From Halomonas smyrnensis AAD6 (GTDB lineage: Bacteria > Pseudomonadota > Gammaproteobacteria > Pseudomonadales > Halomonadaceae): a DNA stretch of 64,000 nt. The first letter of the stretch is position 1, and every line of letters starts with the position of its first letter. Below, piece by piece: positions 15,298 through 28,381 of the stretch. Under the pieces are notes generated by a model that had not been told where the DNA came from, searched no databases, and saw only the letters and a program-made list of their open reading frames with translations. The stretch covers positions 137,114 to 201,113 of the forward strand of contig NZ_AJKS02000003.1 of NCBI RefSeq assembly GCF_000265245.1. The letters are read 5' to 3'. A program made the translations under genes and the position numbers.

Positions 15298-16527
15298 TCA
15301 GCTGCGGTAATCGGCGTTGATGGCGACGTATTCCCGGGTCAGATCCGTGGTCCAGACGGTGGCGCTGCGCACGCCGCGCCCCAGATCGATGCGGATCGCG
15401 ATCTCCTCGCGAGCCATGACGGCACTGCCGGCCTCCTCGGTGTAGCCGGCGGCTCGGCCGCCGTTCTCCACCAGGCGCACATCGCCCAGATCGATGACCA
15501 CGCGCTCGACGTCGAAATTCTCCACCGGTGCCCGGCCCACGGCGGCGAGAATCCGCCCCCAGTTGGCGTCGCTGGCGGCCAGCGCCGTCTTGACCAGCGG
15601 CGAATGCGCCACGGTGAAGGCCACGTCCAGGGCTTCCTGGCGCGACACCGCGCCGTCGACCTGCAGGCCGACGAACTTGGTGGCGCCCTCACCGTCGCGC
15701 ACGATGGCCTGGGCCAGCTCGATCATCAGCCGCTCGAGCGCCTCGCGGAATACCGCCAGTCGCTCGTCGTCGTCGATGGCCGCGCCTCGACCGGTGGCGA
15801 TCAGCATGCAGGCATCGTTGGTGGAGGTATCGCCATCCACCGTGATGCAGTTGAAGGAGCGCTCGACGGTCTCGCGCAGCAGCTCGTCCAGCAGCGCCGG
15901 GGCGATGGCCGCATCGGTGGCCACGAAGGCCAGCATGGTGGCCATGTTGGGCTTGATCATCCCCGAGCCCTTGCTGATGCCATTGAGGGTGACCGTCTCG
16001 TCCCCCAGCGGCACGGTCACGCTGGCACCCTTGGGCCGGGTATCGGTGGTGAGGATGCCCTCGCCCGCCGAGGCCCAGCCCGCGGCGCCCTCGTCGAGGC
16101 AGCGCAACGCCTCGGGCAGCCCGCCCAGCAGGCGCTCCATGGGCAGCGTCTCGCCGATCACGCCGGTGGAGAACGGCAGCACGCGGGAGGCATCCACCCC
16201 GACCAGGCCGCCGAGCTCGGCACAGGTGGCCCGCGCGTCGCGCAGACCGGTCTCGCCGGTGCCGGCGTTGGCGTTGCCGGTGTTGATCACCAGATAGCGC
16301 GGCGTCTCACCGTGCAGGGTGCAGGCCGCCAGATGCTCGCGGGCCACGGTCACCGGCGCGGCGCAGAAGGCGTTGCGGGTGAAGCTGCCCGCCACGGCCG
16401 CGCCCTCGGGCACCTCGATCACCACCAGATCACGGCGATCGGCGGTCTTGATCCCGGCCCGGGCCGTACCCAGGCGCACCCCATCGATCACCGGCATCTC
16501 GGGAAAGCTTGCTGGGCCCACTGCCAT
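15298..16527 (-). CDS. argJ: Glutamate N-acetyltransferase / amino-acid acetyltransferase
   Basis: ArgJ transfers the acetyl group from N-acetylornithine to glutamate, recycling acetyl in arginine synthesis; bifunctional forms can also use acetyl-CoA. The 409-residue precursor self-cleaves before the nucleophile Thr197 in NMATMLAF, and KGSGMIKPN just upstream is the family motif. NTGNANAGTG near residue 82 is also conserved. AGGAG lies 7 nt before the ATG. It follows secA by 66 nt. Confidence 0.95.
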   Translation of the reverse strand: MAVGPASFPEMPVIDGVRLGTARAGIKTADRRDLVVIEVPEGAAVAGSFTRNAFCAAPVTVAREHLAACTLHGETPRYLVINTGNANAGTGETGLRDARATCAELGGLVGVDASRVLPFSTGVIGETLPMERLLGGLPEALRCLDEGAAGWASAGEGILTTDTRPKGASVTVPLGDETVTLNGISKGSGMIKPNMATMLAFVATDAAIAPALLDELLRETVERSFNCITVDGDTSTNDACMLIATGRGAAIDDDERLAVFREALERLMIELAQAIVRDGEGATKFVGLQVDGAVSRQEALDVAFTVAHSPLVKTALAASDANWGRILAAVGRAPVENFDVERVVIDLGDVRLVENGGRAAGYTEEAGSAVMAREEIAIRIDLGRGVRSATVWTTDLTREYVAINADYRS

Positions 16528-16556
16528 CGTCTGTCTCCTGTATGAATTCGCTTGGC

Positions 16557-16586
16557 GGGGCCGGCGCGGACGACTCGCCCGGCCCC
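16557..16586 (-). other. Hairpin between secA and argJ
   Basis: GGGGCCGG (16557-16564) and CCGGCCCC (16579-16586) form an 8-bp inverted repeat just after the secA stop. There is no T tract, so it may be an attenuator or mRNA-stabilising stem rather than a full terminator. Confidence 0.4.
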
Positions 16587-16593
16587 CGACCGA

Positions 16594-19326
<2,733 letters not shown>

Positions 19327-19382
19327 GAAGGGTCCATCGCTGGGGTGCTCAAGACCGGGCCTCGTGCCCGGTCGCTCGTCGT

Positions 19383-19808
19383 TCAGGCGAGAAGCACCCG
19401 CGGCGGCCCGCGGCGGGTCAGGACATCGTGGGCCGCCACGGCCCGCTGTCGCGGGGCGACGATGGGCAGCCGCAGTGCGAGTCGTCCGGCACGGCGGGGA
19501 AGCGGGCGGGTCGGCCAGCGACGCCGGGCACGCCGGCGAGCCTGGAGTCGCGAGCTGGCCCGGATCAGCGCCGGCGCCAGGATGCAGACCTGGATGACGC
19601 GCTCGACCGGCGTTGCCGCCCCGAGCGGCGACAGCCCCGCCGGCAGCAGGCAGCCCACCAGCAGACCCGCCAGCCACCAGCGTGGCGGACGACGACGCTC
19701 CGGCGTACGGCGAGGCGTCGAGCCATGCTCGACGGACGCTGCCGGTGCTGTCTGCGCGGTAAGACTGGCCATGCTGTCGAGGGACTCCCGTGCCTGTGCT
19801 AGGCTCAT
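19383..19808 (-). CDS. Hypothetical membrane-associated protein upstream of secA
   Basis: This possible 141-residue protein begins [16 protein letters not shown]. It has a Pro/Arg-rich stretch, one clear hydrophobic region ([20 protein letters not shown] followed by [12 protein letters not shown]), and a very basic tail ([16 protein letters not shown]). I do not recognise a family. It starts 67 nt from the divergent DUF721 gene, with a GGA ribosome site close to the ATG, and ends 56 nt before secA. High GC allows chance frames, but the gap and orientation fit a real gene. Confidence 0.5.
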   Translation of the reverse strand: MSLAQARESLDSMASLTAQTAPAASVEHGSTPRRTPERRRPPRWWLAGLLVGCLLPAGLSPLGAATPVERVIQVCILAPALIRASSRLQARRRARRRWPTRPLPRRAGRLALRLPIVAPRQRAVAAHDVLTRRGPPRVLLA

Positions 19809-19875
19809 GCGTTCCAAGGCCGTCGACGCCACGTCGACGATTCCCCACCCCGGGCCGGACCCGAGAATCAAGCTG

Positions 19876-20337
19876 ATGAGTATAAAGGTTAAGCGCAGGC
19901 GAGCCCAGCCCATGACCCAGGTGCTGAACGGCCGCGGGGAGCTGGGCAACCTGATGCGCCGGGCCCGGCTGATCGAGCAGGCCCAGCAGCACCTGCGCGA
20001 TCACCTGCCCGCCGAGCTCGGCGAGCACCTGTTCGTGGGCGGTTTCCATGAAGGACGGCTGACGGTGATTACCGATCGCGCCGTATGGCTGACCCGACTG
20101 CGCTACGAACAGTCACGGCTGCTGTCGCTGCTCCACGAGCTGCCGGGGTTCGCCGCGGTGACCGGCTTCGACTTCAAGGTCCGCCCCGTGCGCCCGGCCA
20201 AGGTGCCACCGCGCCAGACGCGTCACCTGCCCGCCCGGGCCGCCGACGAGCTCTCGAGCTGCGCCGCCGACGTCGAGGACCCGAAACTCAGGCGCGCCCT
20301 GGAACGCCTCGCCTCCCACGCCGAACGCGAGCCCTGA
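19876..20337 (+). CDS. DUF721 / DciA-like protein
   Basis: This 153-residue small basic protein has a central [20 protein letters not shown] helix and the [20 protein letters not shown] strand pattern of DUF721, a KH-like fold. The family includes DciA, the helicase operator used by bacteria without DnaC, and a DUF721 gene lies between secA and lpxC in Pseudomonas too. Whether this copy loads DnaB cannot be told from sequence. The ATG at 19876 is chosen for its family-like N-terminus ([12 protein letters not shown]); an ATG at 19912 is possible. A terminator follows. Confidence 0.85.
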   Translation: MSIKVKRRRAQPMTQVLNGRGELGNLMRRARLIEQAQQHLRDHLPAELGEHLFVGGFHEGRLTVITDRAVWLTRLRYEQSRLLSLLHELPGFAAVTGFDFKVRPVRPAKVPPRQTRHLPARAADELSSCAADVEDPKLRRALERLASHAEREP

Positions 20338-20361
20338 CGCCCCGACCGCCTGCCCGCCAAC

Positions 20362-20397
20362 GAGAAAGGCCCGCCAGATGTCTGGCGGGCCTTTCTC
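20362..20397. terminator. Bidirectional terminator between the DUF721 gene and lpxC
   Basis: A perfect 17-bp stem (GAGAAAGGCCCGCCAGA, 20362-20378, with its complement at 20381-20397) has a 2-nt loop and A/T-rich ends, serving convergent genes. Confidence 0.9.
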
Positions 20398-20419
20398 TGC
20401 AGGGCTCACGGGCGAGGCG

Positions 20420-21331
20420 TCAGGCCATGGCCGGCGCGGCGTAGGAGATCGGCGCCTTGGCGGCTTCTTCCTCGAAGGTGACGATTTCCCAGGCGTCCTG
20501 ATTCTCCATCAGCGCGCGGCACAGCTGGTTGTTCAGCGCATGGCCGGACTTCACGCCGCGGAATTCGCCGATCAGGCTGTAGCCCAGCTGATAGAGATCG
20601 CCAATGGCGTCCAGCACCTTGTGCTTGACGAACTCGTCGTCGTAGCGCAGGCCACCCTCGTTCACGATCCGGTAGTCATCGACCACGATGGCGTTGTCGA
20701 GGCTGCCACCCAGGGCCAGATTATTCGAGCGCAGGTACTCGAGGTCGCGCATGAAGCCGAACGTACGCGCCCGGGACACCTCCTTGACGAAGGAGGTGGT
20801 CGAGAAGTCGACCTCGGCGCTCTGCTTCTGGGCCTCGAACACCGGATGATCGAAGTCGATGGCGAAGGAGACCTTGAAGCCCTGATGGGGCAGGAAGATC
20901 GCTTCCTTCTCGCCGTCGCGCACCACCACTTCACGCTTGATGCGGATGAATTTCTTGGCGGCGTTCTGCTCGGCGATACCGGCGGACTGGATCAGGAACA
21001 CGAAGGGACCGGCGCTGCCGTCCATGATCGGCACCTCGGGGGCGCTGACGTCGACGTAGGCGTTGTCGATGCCGAGGCCGGCAAGCGCCGACATCAGATG
21101 CTCGACGGTGGCCACCTTGACGCCGTCCTTGGACAGCGCGGTGCACAGCGTGGTGTCGGTGACGCTGTCGGCACTGGCCGGAATCTGCACCTCGGGATCC
21201 AGGTCGGTGCGCACAAACACGATACCGGTATCGACCGGTGCCGGCCGCAGGGTCAGGTAGACCTTCTTGCCGGAGTGCAGGCCGACGCCGGTGGCGCGGA
21301 TGACGTTCTTCAGTGTGCGTTGTCTGATCAT
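20420..21331 (-). CDS. lpxC: UDP-3-O-acyl-N-acetylglucosamine deacetylase
   Basis: LpxC is the zinc enzyme for the committed step of lipid A synthesis. It is 303 residues long. Zinc ligand His78 lies in TVEHLMSAL, the second His and an Asp in [15 protein letters not shown], and the catalytic His in [10 protein letters not shown]. The ATG at 21331 gives the standard start MIRQRTLKN; the 11-codon extension would cover the promoter. It is the last gene of the division cluster and has its own likely promoter 39-67 nt upstream. Its C-terminal region may carry the degradation signal used by FtsH in E. coli, but that is not proven here. Confidence 0.97.
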   Translation of the reverse strand: MIRQRTLKNVIRATGVGLHSGKKVYLTLRPAPVDTGIVFVRTDLDPEVQIPASADSVTDTTLCTALSKDGVKVATVEHLMSALAGLGIDNAYVDVSAPEVPIMDGSAGPFVFLIQSAGIAEQNAAKKFIRIKREVVVRDGEKEAIFLPHQGFKVSFAIDFDHPVFEAQKQSAEVDFSTTSFVKEVSRARTFGFMRDLEYLRSNNLALGGSLDNAIVVDDYRIVNEGGLRYDDEFVKHKVLDAIGDLYQLGYSLIGEFRGVKSGHALNNQLCRALMENQDAWEIVTFEEEAAKAPISYAAPAMA

Positions 21332-21369
21332 GGGCAGTCGCCAGGCTCGGTGGTTATCAAACACCGTTC

Positions 21370-21398
21370 ACTATAACACCGAACGCACGTTTCAACAA
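21370..21398 (-). promoter_or_regulatory. Likely sigma-70 promoter of lpxC
   Basis: On the minus strand TTGTTG (21398-21393) and TATAGT (21375-21370) are 17 bp apart, with a TGT extension before the -10. A perfect inverted repeat CGCACGTT / AACGTGCG (21384-21391 and 21403-21410) spans the -35, which suggests an operator or the end hairpin of ftsZ. Confidence 0.65.
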
Positions 21399-21441
21399 AA
21401 ACAACGTGCGCTCGATGTGCCTATGCGAACGATAGCGGCGC

Positions 21442-22641
21442 TCAATCGGCCTGGCGACGCAGGAACGCCGGAATGTCCAGGTAGTCGTCGAGCTCCTGGG
21501 ACTTGCGCGGTTCCTGCTGGGGCCGCGAGGACTCCTGAGGCTCGGCCTTGGAGGCCGCGGCCGAGCCGCGACCCGACGCAGGCGCCTGCTGCTGCGGACG
21601 GCTCGCCGCCGGCTGCCGCTGGCGATAGTCGCCGCCGCCCGCCTCGCGGCGCGAGCTCTGGCTGGCCGCCGCCGGCTGACGCTGGCCGTCGAGACCGGCG
21701 GCCACCACGGTGACGCGCAGCTCGTCGGTCATCTCCATGTCGATGGAGGTACCCACCACGATGGTCGCGTCCTGGGAGGCGAACTCCTGGACGGTGGCAC
21801 CGACGTCATTGAACTCGCCGATGGACAGATCCGGCCCGGCCGTGATGTTGACCAGGATACCGCGAGCACCGTGCAGGTCGATGTCTTCCAGCAGCGGGCT
21901 GCGGATCGCCTTCTCGGCGGCCTCGCGGGCGCGGTTCTCGCCGGTGGCGCCGCCGGTGCCCATCATCGCCATGCCCATCTCGGACATCACGGTGCGCACG
22001 TCGGCGAAGTCGACGTTGATGATGCCGGGGCTGGTGATCAGCTCGGCGATGCCCTGCACCGCCCCCAGCAGCACGTCGTTGGCGGCGCTGAAGGCGGTCA
22101 GCAGGCTGGCGCTCTTGCCGAGCACCGAGAGCAGCTTCTCGTTGGGAATGGTGATCAGCGAGTCGACGTGCTCGGAGAGCTCCTTCATGCCCTCTTCGGC
22201 CGAGCGCATGCGCTTGGGCCCTTCGAAGGGGAAGGGACGCGTGACCACGGCCACGGTCAGGATGCCGAGCTCCTTGGCGACCTGAGCGACCACCGGCGCA
22301 CCGCCGGTACCGGTGCCGCCACCCATGCCGGCGGTGATGAACACCATGTCGGCACCATGAAGGAGCTCGGCGATGCGCTCGCGGTCCTCCATGGCGGCCT
22401 GACGGCCGACCTCCGGGTTGGCGCCGGCGCCGAGCCCCTTGGTGATTTCGCTGCCGAGCTGGAGAACGGTCTTGGCCGCCACCCGCTTCAGCGCCTGGGC
22501 ATCGGTGTTGGCGCAGATGAACTCGACGCCCTCGATGCTGCTTTCGACCATGTGATTGACGGCGTTGCCGCCACCACCGCCGACACCGATGACCTTGATG
22601 ACTGCACTGCTTGAGGGTGCACTGTCTACCAGTTCGAACAT
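21442..22641 (-). CDS. ftsZ: Cell division protein FtsZ
   Basis: FtsZ is the tubulin-like GTPase that forms the Z ring. The 399-residue protein has [15 protein letters not shown] near the N-terminus, the G-box GGGTGTG (107-113), and [11 protein letters not shown] in the T7 loop region. A disordered Gln/Pro/Arg/Ser-rich linker (about 317-385) leads to the conserved tail [14 protein letters not shown], which binds FtsA and ZipA. It starts 34 nt after ftsA; AGGAGA precedes the ATG. Confidence 0.98.
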   Translation of the reverse strand: MFELVDSAPSSSAVIKVIGVGGGGGNAVNHMVESSIEGVEFICANTDAQALKRVAAKTVLQLGSEITKGLGAGANPEVGRQAAMEDRERIAELLHGADMVFITAGMGGGTGTGGAPVVAQVAKELGILTVAVVTRPFPFEGPKRMRSAEEGMKELSEHVDSLITIPNEKLLSVLGKSASLLTAFSAANDVLLGAVQGIAELITSPGIINVDFADVRTVMSEMGMAMMGTGGATGENRAREAAEKAIRSPLLEDIDLHGARGILVNITAGPDLSIGEFNDVGATVQEFASQDATIVVGTSIDMEMTDELRVTVVAAGLDGQRQPAAASQSSRREAGGGDYRQRQPAASRPQQQAPASGRGSAAASKAEPQESSRPQQEPRKSQELDDYLDIPAFLRRQAD

Positions 22642-22675
22642 TAGCCCCGTCTCCTGGACCGCGATCGCGGCCCTG

Positions 22676-23968
22676 TCAGAAATTTCCTTTGAACCAGCCC
22701 TTGAGCTTTACCAGCGCCGGAATCCCTTCCCCTGCTCCGCGCCGGGAGGCGTCCCCACGCCTCGGCTGCGCCGACATGCCACTGCCCGACGTCTCTTGTT
22801 GGCCGTGCCCCTGACGGGCCTCGTTTAGAGCGTAATGTAGCAAACCGACCCCCGTCGAATAAATCGGATTGCGTACCACATCGGCGAGCCCTCGCACGTT
22901 CTGGGGACAGGCGATTCTCACCGGCATGTGAAAGATTTCCTCGGCCAGCTCGACGACCCCTTCCATGCGCGAGGTGCCGCCGGTCAATACCACACCGGCG
23001 GCCACCAGGTCCTCGAAGCCGCTGCGCCGCAGCTCGTCACGCACCAGGGTGAAAAGCTCCTCGTAGCGCGGCTCGACCACTTCGGCCAGCGACTGCCGGG
23101 ACAGGTCCCGGGCCGGCCGGTCGCCGACGCTGGGGACCTTGATCATCTCGTCGCTGGCGGCCATCTGGGTCAGCGCGCAGGCATACTTGACCTTGATTTC
23201 CTCGGCATGCTGGGTCGGCGTGCGCAGCGCCATGGCGATGTCGTTGGTGACCTGATCGCCGGCGATGGGAATCACCGCCGTATGGCGAATGGCGCCCTCG
23301 GTGAAGACCGCGATGTCGGTGGTGCCGCCGCCGATGTCGACCATGCACACACCGAGTTCGCGTTCGTCCTCGGTGAGCACCGCGTGGCTGGAGGCCAGCT
23401 GCTCGAGGATGATGGCGTCCACGTCTAGCCCGCAGCGGCGCACGCACTTCTCGATGTTCTGCACCGCGTTGAGCGCCGCGGTCACCAGGTGCACTCGAGC
23501 CTCCAGGCGCACACCGGACATGCCGAGCGGCTCTCGAATGCCGCCCTGGGTGTCGATCGCGAACTCCTGTGGAAGCACATGCAGCACGCGCTGGCCTTCG
23601 GAGATGGCCCGGGCCCTCGCCGAATCGATGACGCGCTCGATATCGGCGGGCGCGACTTCACGCTCCTTGATCGCCACCACGCCATCGGAGTTCATCGAGC
23701 TGATATGACTGCCGGCGATTCCCACGTAGACGGAATGGATGTCACAGCCGGCCATCAGCTCGGCCTCTTCCACGGCACGCTGGATGGACTGCACCGTGGA
23801 TTCGATGTTGATCACCACGCCCTTTTTCATCCCGCGGGAGGGATGAGAGCCGATGCCGGCAATCTCGATGCCGCCATCATCGGTGGGTTGACCCACGATC
23901 GCCACGACCTTGGATGTTCCGATATCCAGCCCGACTACCATATTGGACGCATTGGATGGACCTGACAT
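22676..23968 (-). CDS. ftsA: Cell division protein FtsA
   Basis: FtsA is the actin-like membrane anchor of the Z ring. The 430-residue protein has phosphate 1 [14 protein letters not shown] at about 13-26, [14 protein letters not shown] (phosphate 2) and [11 protein letters not shown] (adenosine motif). The C-terminal [11 protein letters not shown] is an amphipathic membrane helix. The ribosome site AGGAGA is 11 nt before the ATG, a long gap. The 200-nt space towards ftsQ holds an AT-rich leader and a promoter, so ftsAZ can be transcribed apart from the upstream cell-wall genes. Confidence 0.97.
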   Translation of the reverse strand: MSGPSNASNMVVGLDIGTSKVVAIVGQPTDDGGIEIAGIGSHPSRGMKKGVVINIESTVQSIQRAVEEAELMAGCDIHSVYVGIAGSHISSMNSDGVVAIKEREVAPADIERVIDSARARAISEGQRVLHVLPQEFAIDTQGGIREPLGMSGVRLEARVHLVTAALNAVQNIEKCVRRCGLDVDAIILEQLASSHAVLTEDERELGVCMVDIGGGTTDIAVFTEGAIRHTAVIPIAGDQVTNDIAMALRTPTQHAEEIKVKYACALTQMAASDEMIKVPSVGDRPARDLSRQSLAEVVEPRYEELFTLVRDELRRSGFEDLVAAGVVLTGGTSRMEGVVELAEEIFHMPVRIACPQNVRGLADVVRNPIYSTGVGLLHYALNEARQGHGQQETSGSGMSAQPRRGDASRRGAGEGIPALVKLKGWFKGNF

Positions 23969-24039
23969 GAGTCGGGAAATCTCCTCGCGCTGACCCGCTT
24001 GGGGAAATTAAGCATTAATAATAAAAAAAACCTGGGACA

Positions 24040-24045
24040 ATTATA
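24040..24045 (-). promoter_or_regulatory. Likely -10 element of an ftsA-ftsZ promoter
   Basis: A perfect TATAAT on the minus strand lies about 72 nt before the ftsA ATG, followed by an unusually AT-rich leader with a run of eight T and TTATTATTAA. The -35 region is poor. The 200 bp between ftsQ and ftsA hold no other gene that I can support. Confidence 0.55.
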
Positions 24046-24168
24046 GGAACAACTTCCCGTGCTCCACCAGCCCAGAGCGAAAAACATCCGTCACGATACG
24101 GCGATTTTGCACTAAAAGGAACACCCGCGAGACGCTTCAATCCATCACATGGCGTTCGCCGATCGCCC

Positions 24169-24894
24169 TCAACTTTCCTTAGCACCCTCTTCATCGACCG
24201 GCTCGCTTTCACCGTGCCAGGCCACCGACACGCCGTTCGGATAGCGCAGGTCGATGTAGCGAATATGCGACGCCACCGGATCGAACTCCCGATCCCAGGC
24301 CGCCAGGAAGCGAGCCAGTCGGGGCTCGCGATTGCTGCGTCCCAGCATCACCCAGATGCCATCATCGGTCTGCAGCCGCCAGGCACCGCGATCCTCGAGC
24401 CGCAGCTGGCTGATGGACAGCCCGTGCTCGGCCAGCTGTGCGCTCAGGGTATCGTGATAGGCCAGCACCTCCGCGCCGCTGCCGGACGGCCCGGCCAGAT
24501 GCACCAGCCCCTCCGGCGCCGACAGCGGGGCGAAGGTGAAGGGCTCGCCGGCCGGGTTGAGCAGTTGCTCATCGTTCCAGCGCGCCACCGGTACCTGCTC
24601 GACCAGCTCGAACACCAGCGCATAGGGCCATTCGCGACGAATGCGCACCTCGCTCAGCCAGCCGATGTCACGGGCCTGTTCGCGCAGCTCGCCGATGTCT
24701 GCCGACAGCCAGGTCTGGCCCCGCACCAGCGGCGCCAGCTTGCCACGCAGATAGTCGGCGCTGACCAGTTCCAGGTCACCGCGGATCGAGACGCGCTCGA
24801 CCGGGCGGTCGAGCCACAACCACAGCGCACGGCCGCCGGCGCCGAGCACCAGCAGCAGCAGCAGGACGCCGACCAGGCTTCCGCGACGCGCCAT
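24169..24894 (-). CDS. ftsQ: Cell division protein FtsQ
   Basis: FtsQ is the bitopic divisome protein that recruits FtsB and FtsL. It has 241 residues. A membrane helix spans about residues 5-26 (SLVGVLLLLLVLGAGGRALW). A periplasmic POTRA domain begins at VERVSIRGDLELVSADYL, and the beta domain contains RIRREWPYALVFELVEQVPVA. The ATG at 24894 is 4 nt after the ddl stop with GAGG just before it; the longer frame overlaps ddl. Order ddl-ftsQ-ftsA-ftsZ is standard. Confidence 0.93.
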   Translation of the reverse strand: MARRGSLVGVLLLLLVLGAGGRALWLWLDRPVERVSIRGDLELVSADYLRGKLAPLVRGQTWLSADIGELREQARDIGWLSEVRIRREWPYALVFELVEQVPVARWNDEQLLNPAGEPFTFAPLSAPEGLVHLAGPSGSGAEVLAYHDTLSAQLAEHGLSISQLRLEDRGAWRLQTDDGIWVMLGRSNREPRLARFLAAWDREFDPVASHIRYIDLRYPNGVSVAWHGESEPVDEEGAKES

Positions 24895-24898
24895 GACC

Positions 24899-25825
24899 TC
24901 AGGACCGCCCGGCGGTGTCGAGGATGCGCCGCACCAGCGCATCGAAGTCGATGCCGGCGTGGGCCGCGGCCTGAGGCACCAGGCTGTGATCGGTCATGCC
25001 GGGCACGGTGTTGACCTCGATCAGCCAGAAACGGCCTCCGGCATCGCGCATCACGTCGACGCGCCCCCAGCCGTCGCAGCCGACGGCAAGGAAGGCCTCA
25101 CGGCTCAGGTCGGCGAGCCGTGCCTCGTCCTCGGCCGACAGCCCGCAGGGCAGGTGATAGAGGGTCTCGTCGGAGAGGTACTTGGCCTCGTAGTCGTAGA
25201 AGCCGTTCGGCACCTCGACCCGGATCGCCGGCAGCGCGCTGTCGCCCAGCAGCGTCACCGTGTATTCCTCGCCGCTGACGAATCGCTCGGCCATCACCCG
25301 GGCATCGAAGCGAGCGGCGTCGCGATAGGCCGCCTCGAGCGCCTCGGGGCTCTCGACGATGGTGATGCCAAGGGTCGACCCCTCGTGCACCGGCTTGACG
25401 ATCAGCGGCAGCCCGAGCCGCTCGGCCACCGCGGCCCAGTCGGCGTCGGGGCCGAGCATCTCGCTTTCCGGCGTCGGCAGTCCCAGGGCCTGCCAGACCA
25501 GCTTGGTGCGCTGCTTGTCCATGCCCAGCGCCGAGGCCAGCACGCCGCTGCCGGTATAGGGAATGCCCAGCAGCTCGAGCGCCCCCTGAAGGGTGCCGTC
25601 CTCGCCGCCGCGCCCGTGCAGGGCGATGAACACGCGGTCCGGCTTCAGCGCCTCAAGACCGGCCAGCCCGCCCTGCTCGGCCGGATCGAAGCCGATCGCC
25701 TCGACGCCGCTGCGGTTGAGCGACTCGAGCACCGCCGCCCCGCTCTTGAGCGACACCTCGCGCTCGGCGGAATCACCGCCGTAGAGCACCACCACCCGGC
25801 CCAGGCCGGTCACGTCGGTCGTCAT
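24899..25825 (-). CDS. ddl: D-alanine-D-alanine ligase
   Basis: Ddl joins two D-alanines for the pentapeptide stem. The 308-residue ATP-grasp protein has [17 protein letters not shown] at the N-terminus, [28 protein letters not shown] and the C-terminal metal-binding [19 protein letters not shown]. This length is typical of DdlB. The start ATG overlaps the murC stop by 4 nt. Confidence 0.96.
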   Translation of the reverse strand: MTTDVTGLGRVVVLYGGDSAEREVSLKSGAAVLESLNRSGVEAIGFDPAEQGGLAGLEALKPDRVFIALHGRGGEDGTLQGALELLGIPYTGSGVLASALGMDKQRTKLVWQALGLPTPESEMLGPDADWAAVAERLGLPLIVKPVHEGSTLGITIVESPEALEAAYRDAARFDARVMAERFVSGEEYTVTLLGDSALPAIRVEVPNGFYDYEAKYLSDETLYHLPCGLSAEDEARLADLSREAFLAVGCDGWGRVDVMRDAGGRFWLIEVNTVPGMTDHSLVPQAAAHAGIDFDALVRRILDTAGRS

Positions 25826-27303
25826 AGCGTCACCTCGTCGAACGCCAGACGGGCGTCGGCCAGCCGCTGGGCGATGCCGCCCACGTCGCCGGCGCCCTGG
25901 GTGATCAGGATGTCGCCGGGGCGCAGCACCTTGGCCAGCAGCCCCGGCAGTTCGGCCTTGTCCTGCACGAAGATCGGATCGACCTCGCCCCGCTGGCGGA
26001 TCGAGCCGGCCAGGCTGCGGCCGTCGGCCCCGGGCAGCGGCGTCTCGCCGGCCGCGTAGACATCGAGCAGCAGCAGGGTATCGACCCCGGCCAGCACGCG
26101 CACGAAGTCCTCGTAGAGGTCACGGGTGCGGGAATAGCGATGCGGCTGGTAGGCCATCACCAGGCGGCGGTCGGGCCAGCCGTCGCGCACCGCCTGGATG
26201 ACCATCTCCACCTCGCGGGGATGGTGGCCGTAGTCGTCGACCAGCATCACCTCGCCGTCGCCGACCGGCGTCGGGAAGCTGCCATGGACCTGGAAGCGAC
26301 GGCCGACGCCGGCGAAGCTCGCCAGGCCGCGCAGGATGGCGTCGTCATCGACCCCGGCGTCGCTGGCCACGGCGATGGCGGCCAGGGCGTTCAGGGCGTT
26401 GTGACGCCCCGGCATGGCCAGCCGCACCGGCAGCGGTGCCAGCCCCTCCGGCCGCCGCGCGGTGAAGCGCACCTCGCCGGCCGACTGGGAGAAGTCCTCG
26501 ATGCCGTAGTCGGCGTCGTCGCTGAAGCCGTAGGTCACGAACTGACGATTGACCCGCTCGAGCAGCCCGCGCACGTTGCCGTCGTCGATGCACAGCACCG
26601 CCAGGCCATAGAACGGCAGGTTGTGCAGGAACTCGACGAAGGTGTCCTTGAGGCGCTCGAAGTCACCGCCATAGGTCGCCATGTGATCGGCATCGATGTT
26701 GGTGACGATGGCCACCATCGGCTGCAGGTGCAGGAAGGAGGCGTCGGACTCGTCGGCCTCGGCCACCAGGTAATCGCCCTCGCCCAGCCGCGCATTGGTG
26801 CCGGCGCTGGTCAGCTTGCCGCCGATGACGAAGGTCGGATCCAGCCCGCCCTCGCCCAGCAGGGTCGCGGTCAGGCTGGTGGTGGTGGTCTTGCCGTGGG
26901 TGCCGGCCACGGCGATGCCGTGGCGGAAACGCATCAGCTCGGCCAGCATCTCGGCCCGGCGCACCACCGGCACACGGTGCTCCTGGGCCCAGCGCACCTC
27001 GGGGTTGGTCGGGTCCACCGCCGTGGAGACGACCACCACATCGGCCTCACGGGCGTTCTCCTCGGCGTGGCCGATCGCCACGCGAACGCCGCAGGCGCGC
27101 AGGCGTTCCACCACCGGCGAGGCCTTGAGATCGCTGCCGCTGACCGCATAGCCCTCGTTGGCCAGCACCTCGGCGATGCCGCACATGCCGGCGCCGCCGA
27201 TGCCGACGAAATGAATGCGCCGGATGCGACGCATGCCCAGCCCGCGCCCGAGGCGCGGGGGCGTGGCTTGGCCGGGAACCGGCCCCAGGGTCTGATCACT
27301 CAA
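25822..27303 (-). CDS. murC: UDP-N-acetylmuramate--L-alanine ligase (TTG start)
   Basis: MurC adds L-Ala to UDP-MurNAc. Conserved stretches are [27 protein letters not shown] (ATP loop), [12 protein letters not shown] and [15 protein letters not shown] chose the TTG at 27303, which gives 493 residues: it overlaps the murG stop (TTGAGTGA), has GGAG 7 nt upstream, and restores about the same N-terminal extension before MRRIRRIHF that E. coli MurC has. The first in-frame ATG near that site (27234) has no ribosome site. murG precedes and ddl follows by 4-nt overlap. Confidence 0.94.
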   Translation of the reverse strand: MSDQTLGPVPGQATPPRLGRGLGMRRIRRIHFVGIGGAGMCGIAEVLANEGYAVSGSDLKASPVVERLRACGVRVAIGHAEENAREADVVVVSTAVDPTNPEVRWAQEHRVPVVRRAEMLAELMRFRHGIAVAGTHGKTTTTSLTATLLGEGGLDPTFVIGGKLTSAGTNARLGEGDYLVAEADESDASFLHLQPMVAIVTNIDADHMATYGGDFERLKDTFVEFLHNLPFYGLAVLCIDDGNVRGLLERVNRQFVTYGFSDDADYGIEDFSQSAGEVRFTARRPEGLAPLPVRLAMPGRHNALNALAAIAVASDAGVDDDAILRGLASFAGVGRRFQVHGSFPTPVGDGEVMLVDDYGHHPREVEMVIQAVRDGWPDRRLVMAYQPHRYSRTRDLYEDFVRVLAGVDTLLLLDVYAAGETPLPGADGRSLAGSIRQRGEVDPIFVQDKAELPGLLAKVLRPGDILITQGAGDVGGIAQRLADARLAFDEVTL

Positions 27304-28381
27304 AAGCTGTCTCCATGCAACCGGCCACCAGCCGCTCGACGGCATCCAGATGGGCACAGCCTCGCGCCTCGGCGGCCATGGTGGCAAGCGTGTCGGGGTC
27401 GAGCAGCGCCGCCAGCCGATCGGCCAGCGTCGCCGCAGTCATCTCGGATTGAGGCATCAGGGCAGCGGCGCCCTGCTCGACCAGGGCCGCCGCATTGGCG
27501 GTCTGGTGATCGTCCACCGCGTGCGGGAAGGGCACGAACAGCGCCGGCTTGGCCGCCGCCGCCAGCTCCGCCACGGTCAGGGCACCGGCCCGGCATACCA
27601 CCAGGTCGGCCCAGTCGTAGGCCTCGGCCATGTCATCGATGAAGGCGCTGACGTCCGCCTCCACGCCCTGTTGCGCGTAGCCCTCGCGGGTCGCCGCGTC
27701 CTTGTCTCGGCCGGCCTGATGACGCACCTCGGGCCGCTCGGCTTCCGGCAGTCGGGCCAGCGCCTCGGGCATGCCACGGTTGAGCGCCAGCGCGCCCAGC
27801 GAGCCGCCGACCACCAGCAGGCGCAGCGGACGCGCGCGCATCGTCTCGGCGCCGCGCGGGGTCTCGCCGATGGCGGCGATGTCGTCACGCACCGGATTGC
27901 CGACCACCTCGGCGCGGCCCGGGAAGGCCTGGGGAAAGGCCGCATAGACGCCGCGCGCCATTCTCGCCAGCACGCGGTTGGTCAGCCCGGCCACGGCGTT
28001 CTGCTCGTGGATCACCAGAGGCCGGCGCGCCAGCCAGGCGGCCAGCCCCCCCGGGCCGCTGGCGAAGCCGCCGAGGCCCACCACCAGCTGGGGATCGAAG
28101 TCGCGTATCACCCGGCCGGCCTGTCGCACCGCGCCGATCAGCCGCCAGGGCGCCATCGCCCAGCCGGCCAGCCCGTTGCCGCGCAGGCCGCTCACCGCGA
28201 TGCGATGCAGCGGCAGGCCGGCCTCGGGCACCAGCCGATTCTCGATCCCGCGCGGACTGCCCAGCCACTCGACCTCGACCCCGCGGGCCTGCAGCGCGCG
28301 GGCCAGCGACAGGGCCGGGATGACGTGACCGCCGGTGCCGCCGGCCATGATCAGGGCGCGCCGCCCTTCGCGTCGACTCAT
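27296..28381 (-). CDS. murG: UDP-N-acetylglucosamine transferase (lipid I to lipid II)
   Basis: MurG is a GT28 glycosyltransferase on the inner face of the membrane that adds GlcNAc to lipid I. The protein is 361 residues. [14 protein letters not shown] near residue 14 is the N-terminal G-loop, [10 protein letters not shown] is the second glycine loop, and [12 protein letters not shown] and [13 protein letters not shown] are acceptor and donor sites. The ATG at 28381 overlaps the ftsW stop (ATGA); the much longer frame runs antiphase through ftsW. Confidence 0.96.
   Translation of the reverse strand: MSRREGRRALIMAGGTGGHVIPALSLARALQARGVEVEWLGSPRGIENRLVPEAGLPLHRIAVSGLRGNGLAGWAMAPWRLIGAVRQAGRVIRDFDPQLVVGLGGFASGPGGLAAWLARRPLVIHEQNAVAGLTNRVLARMARGVYAAFPQAFPGRAEVVGNPVRDDIAAIGETPRGAETMRARPLRLLVVGGSLGALALNRGMPEALARLPEAERPEVRHQAGRDKDAATREGYAQQGVEADVSAFIDDMAEAYDWADLVVCRAGALTVAELAAAAKPALFVPFPHAVDDHQTANAAALVEQGAAALMPQSEMTAATLADRLAALLDPDTLATMAAEARGCAHLDAVERLVAGCMETAFE

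Noticed and set aside
23935..24015. A 26-codon upstream ORF overlapping the ftsA start
   Set aside because: An ATG at 24015 reads into ftsA out of frame, but it lies in the AT-rich leader without a ribosome site. It is more likely chance.
27234..27236. ATG as murC start
   Set aside because: No ribosome site upstream; the TTG at 27303 has one and matches family length.
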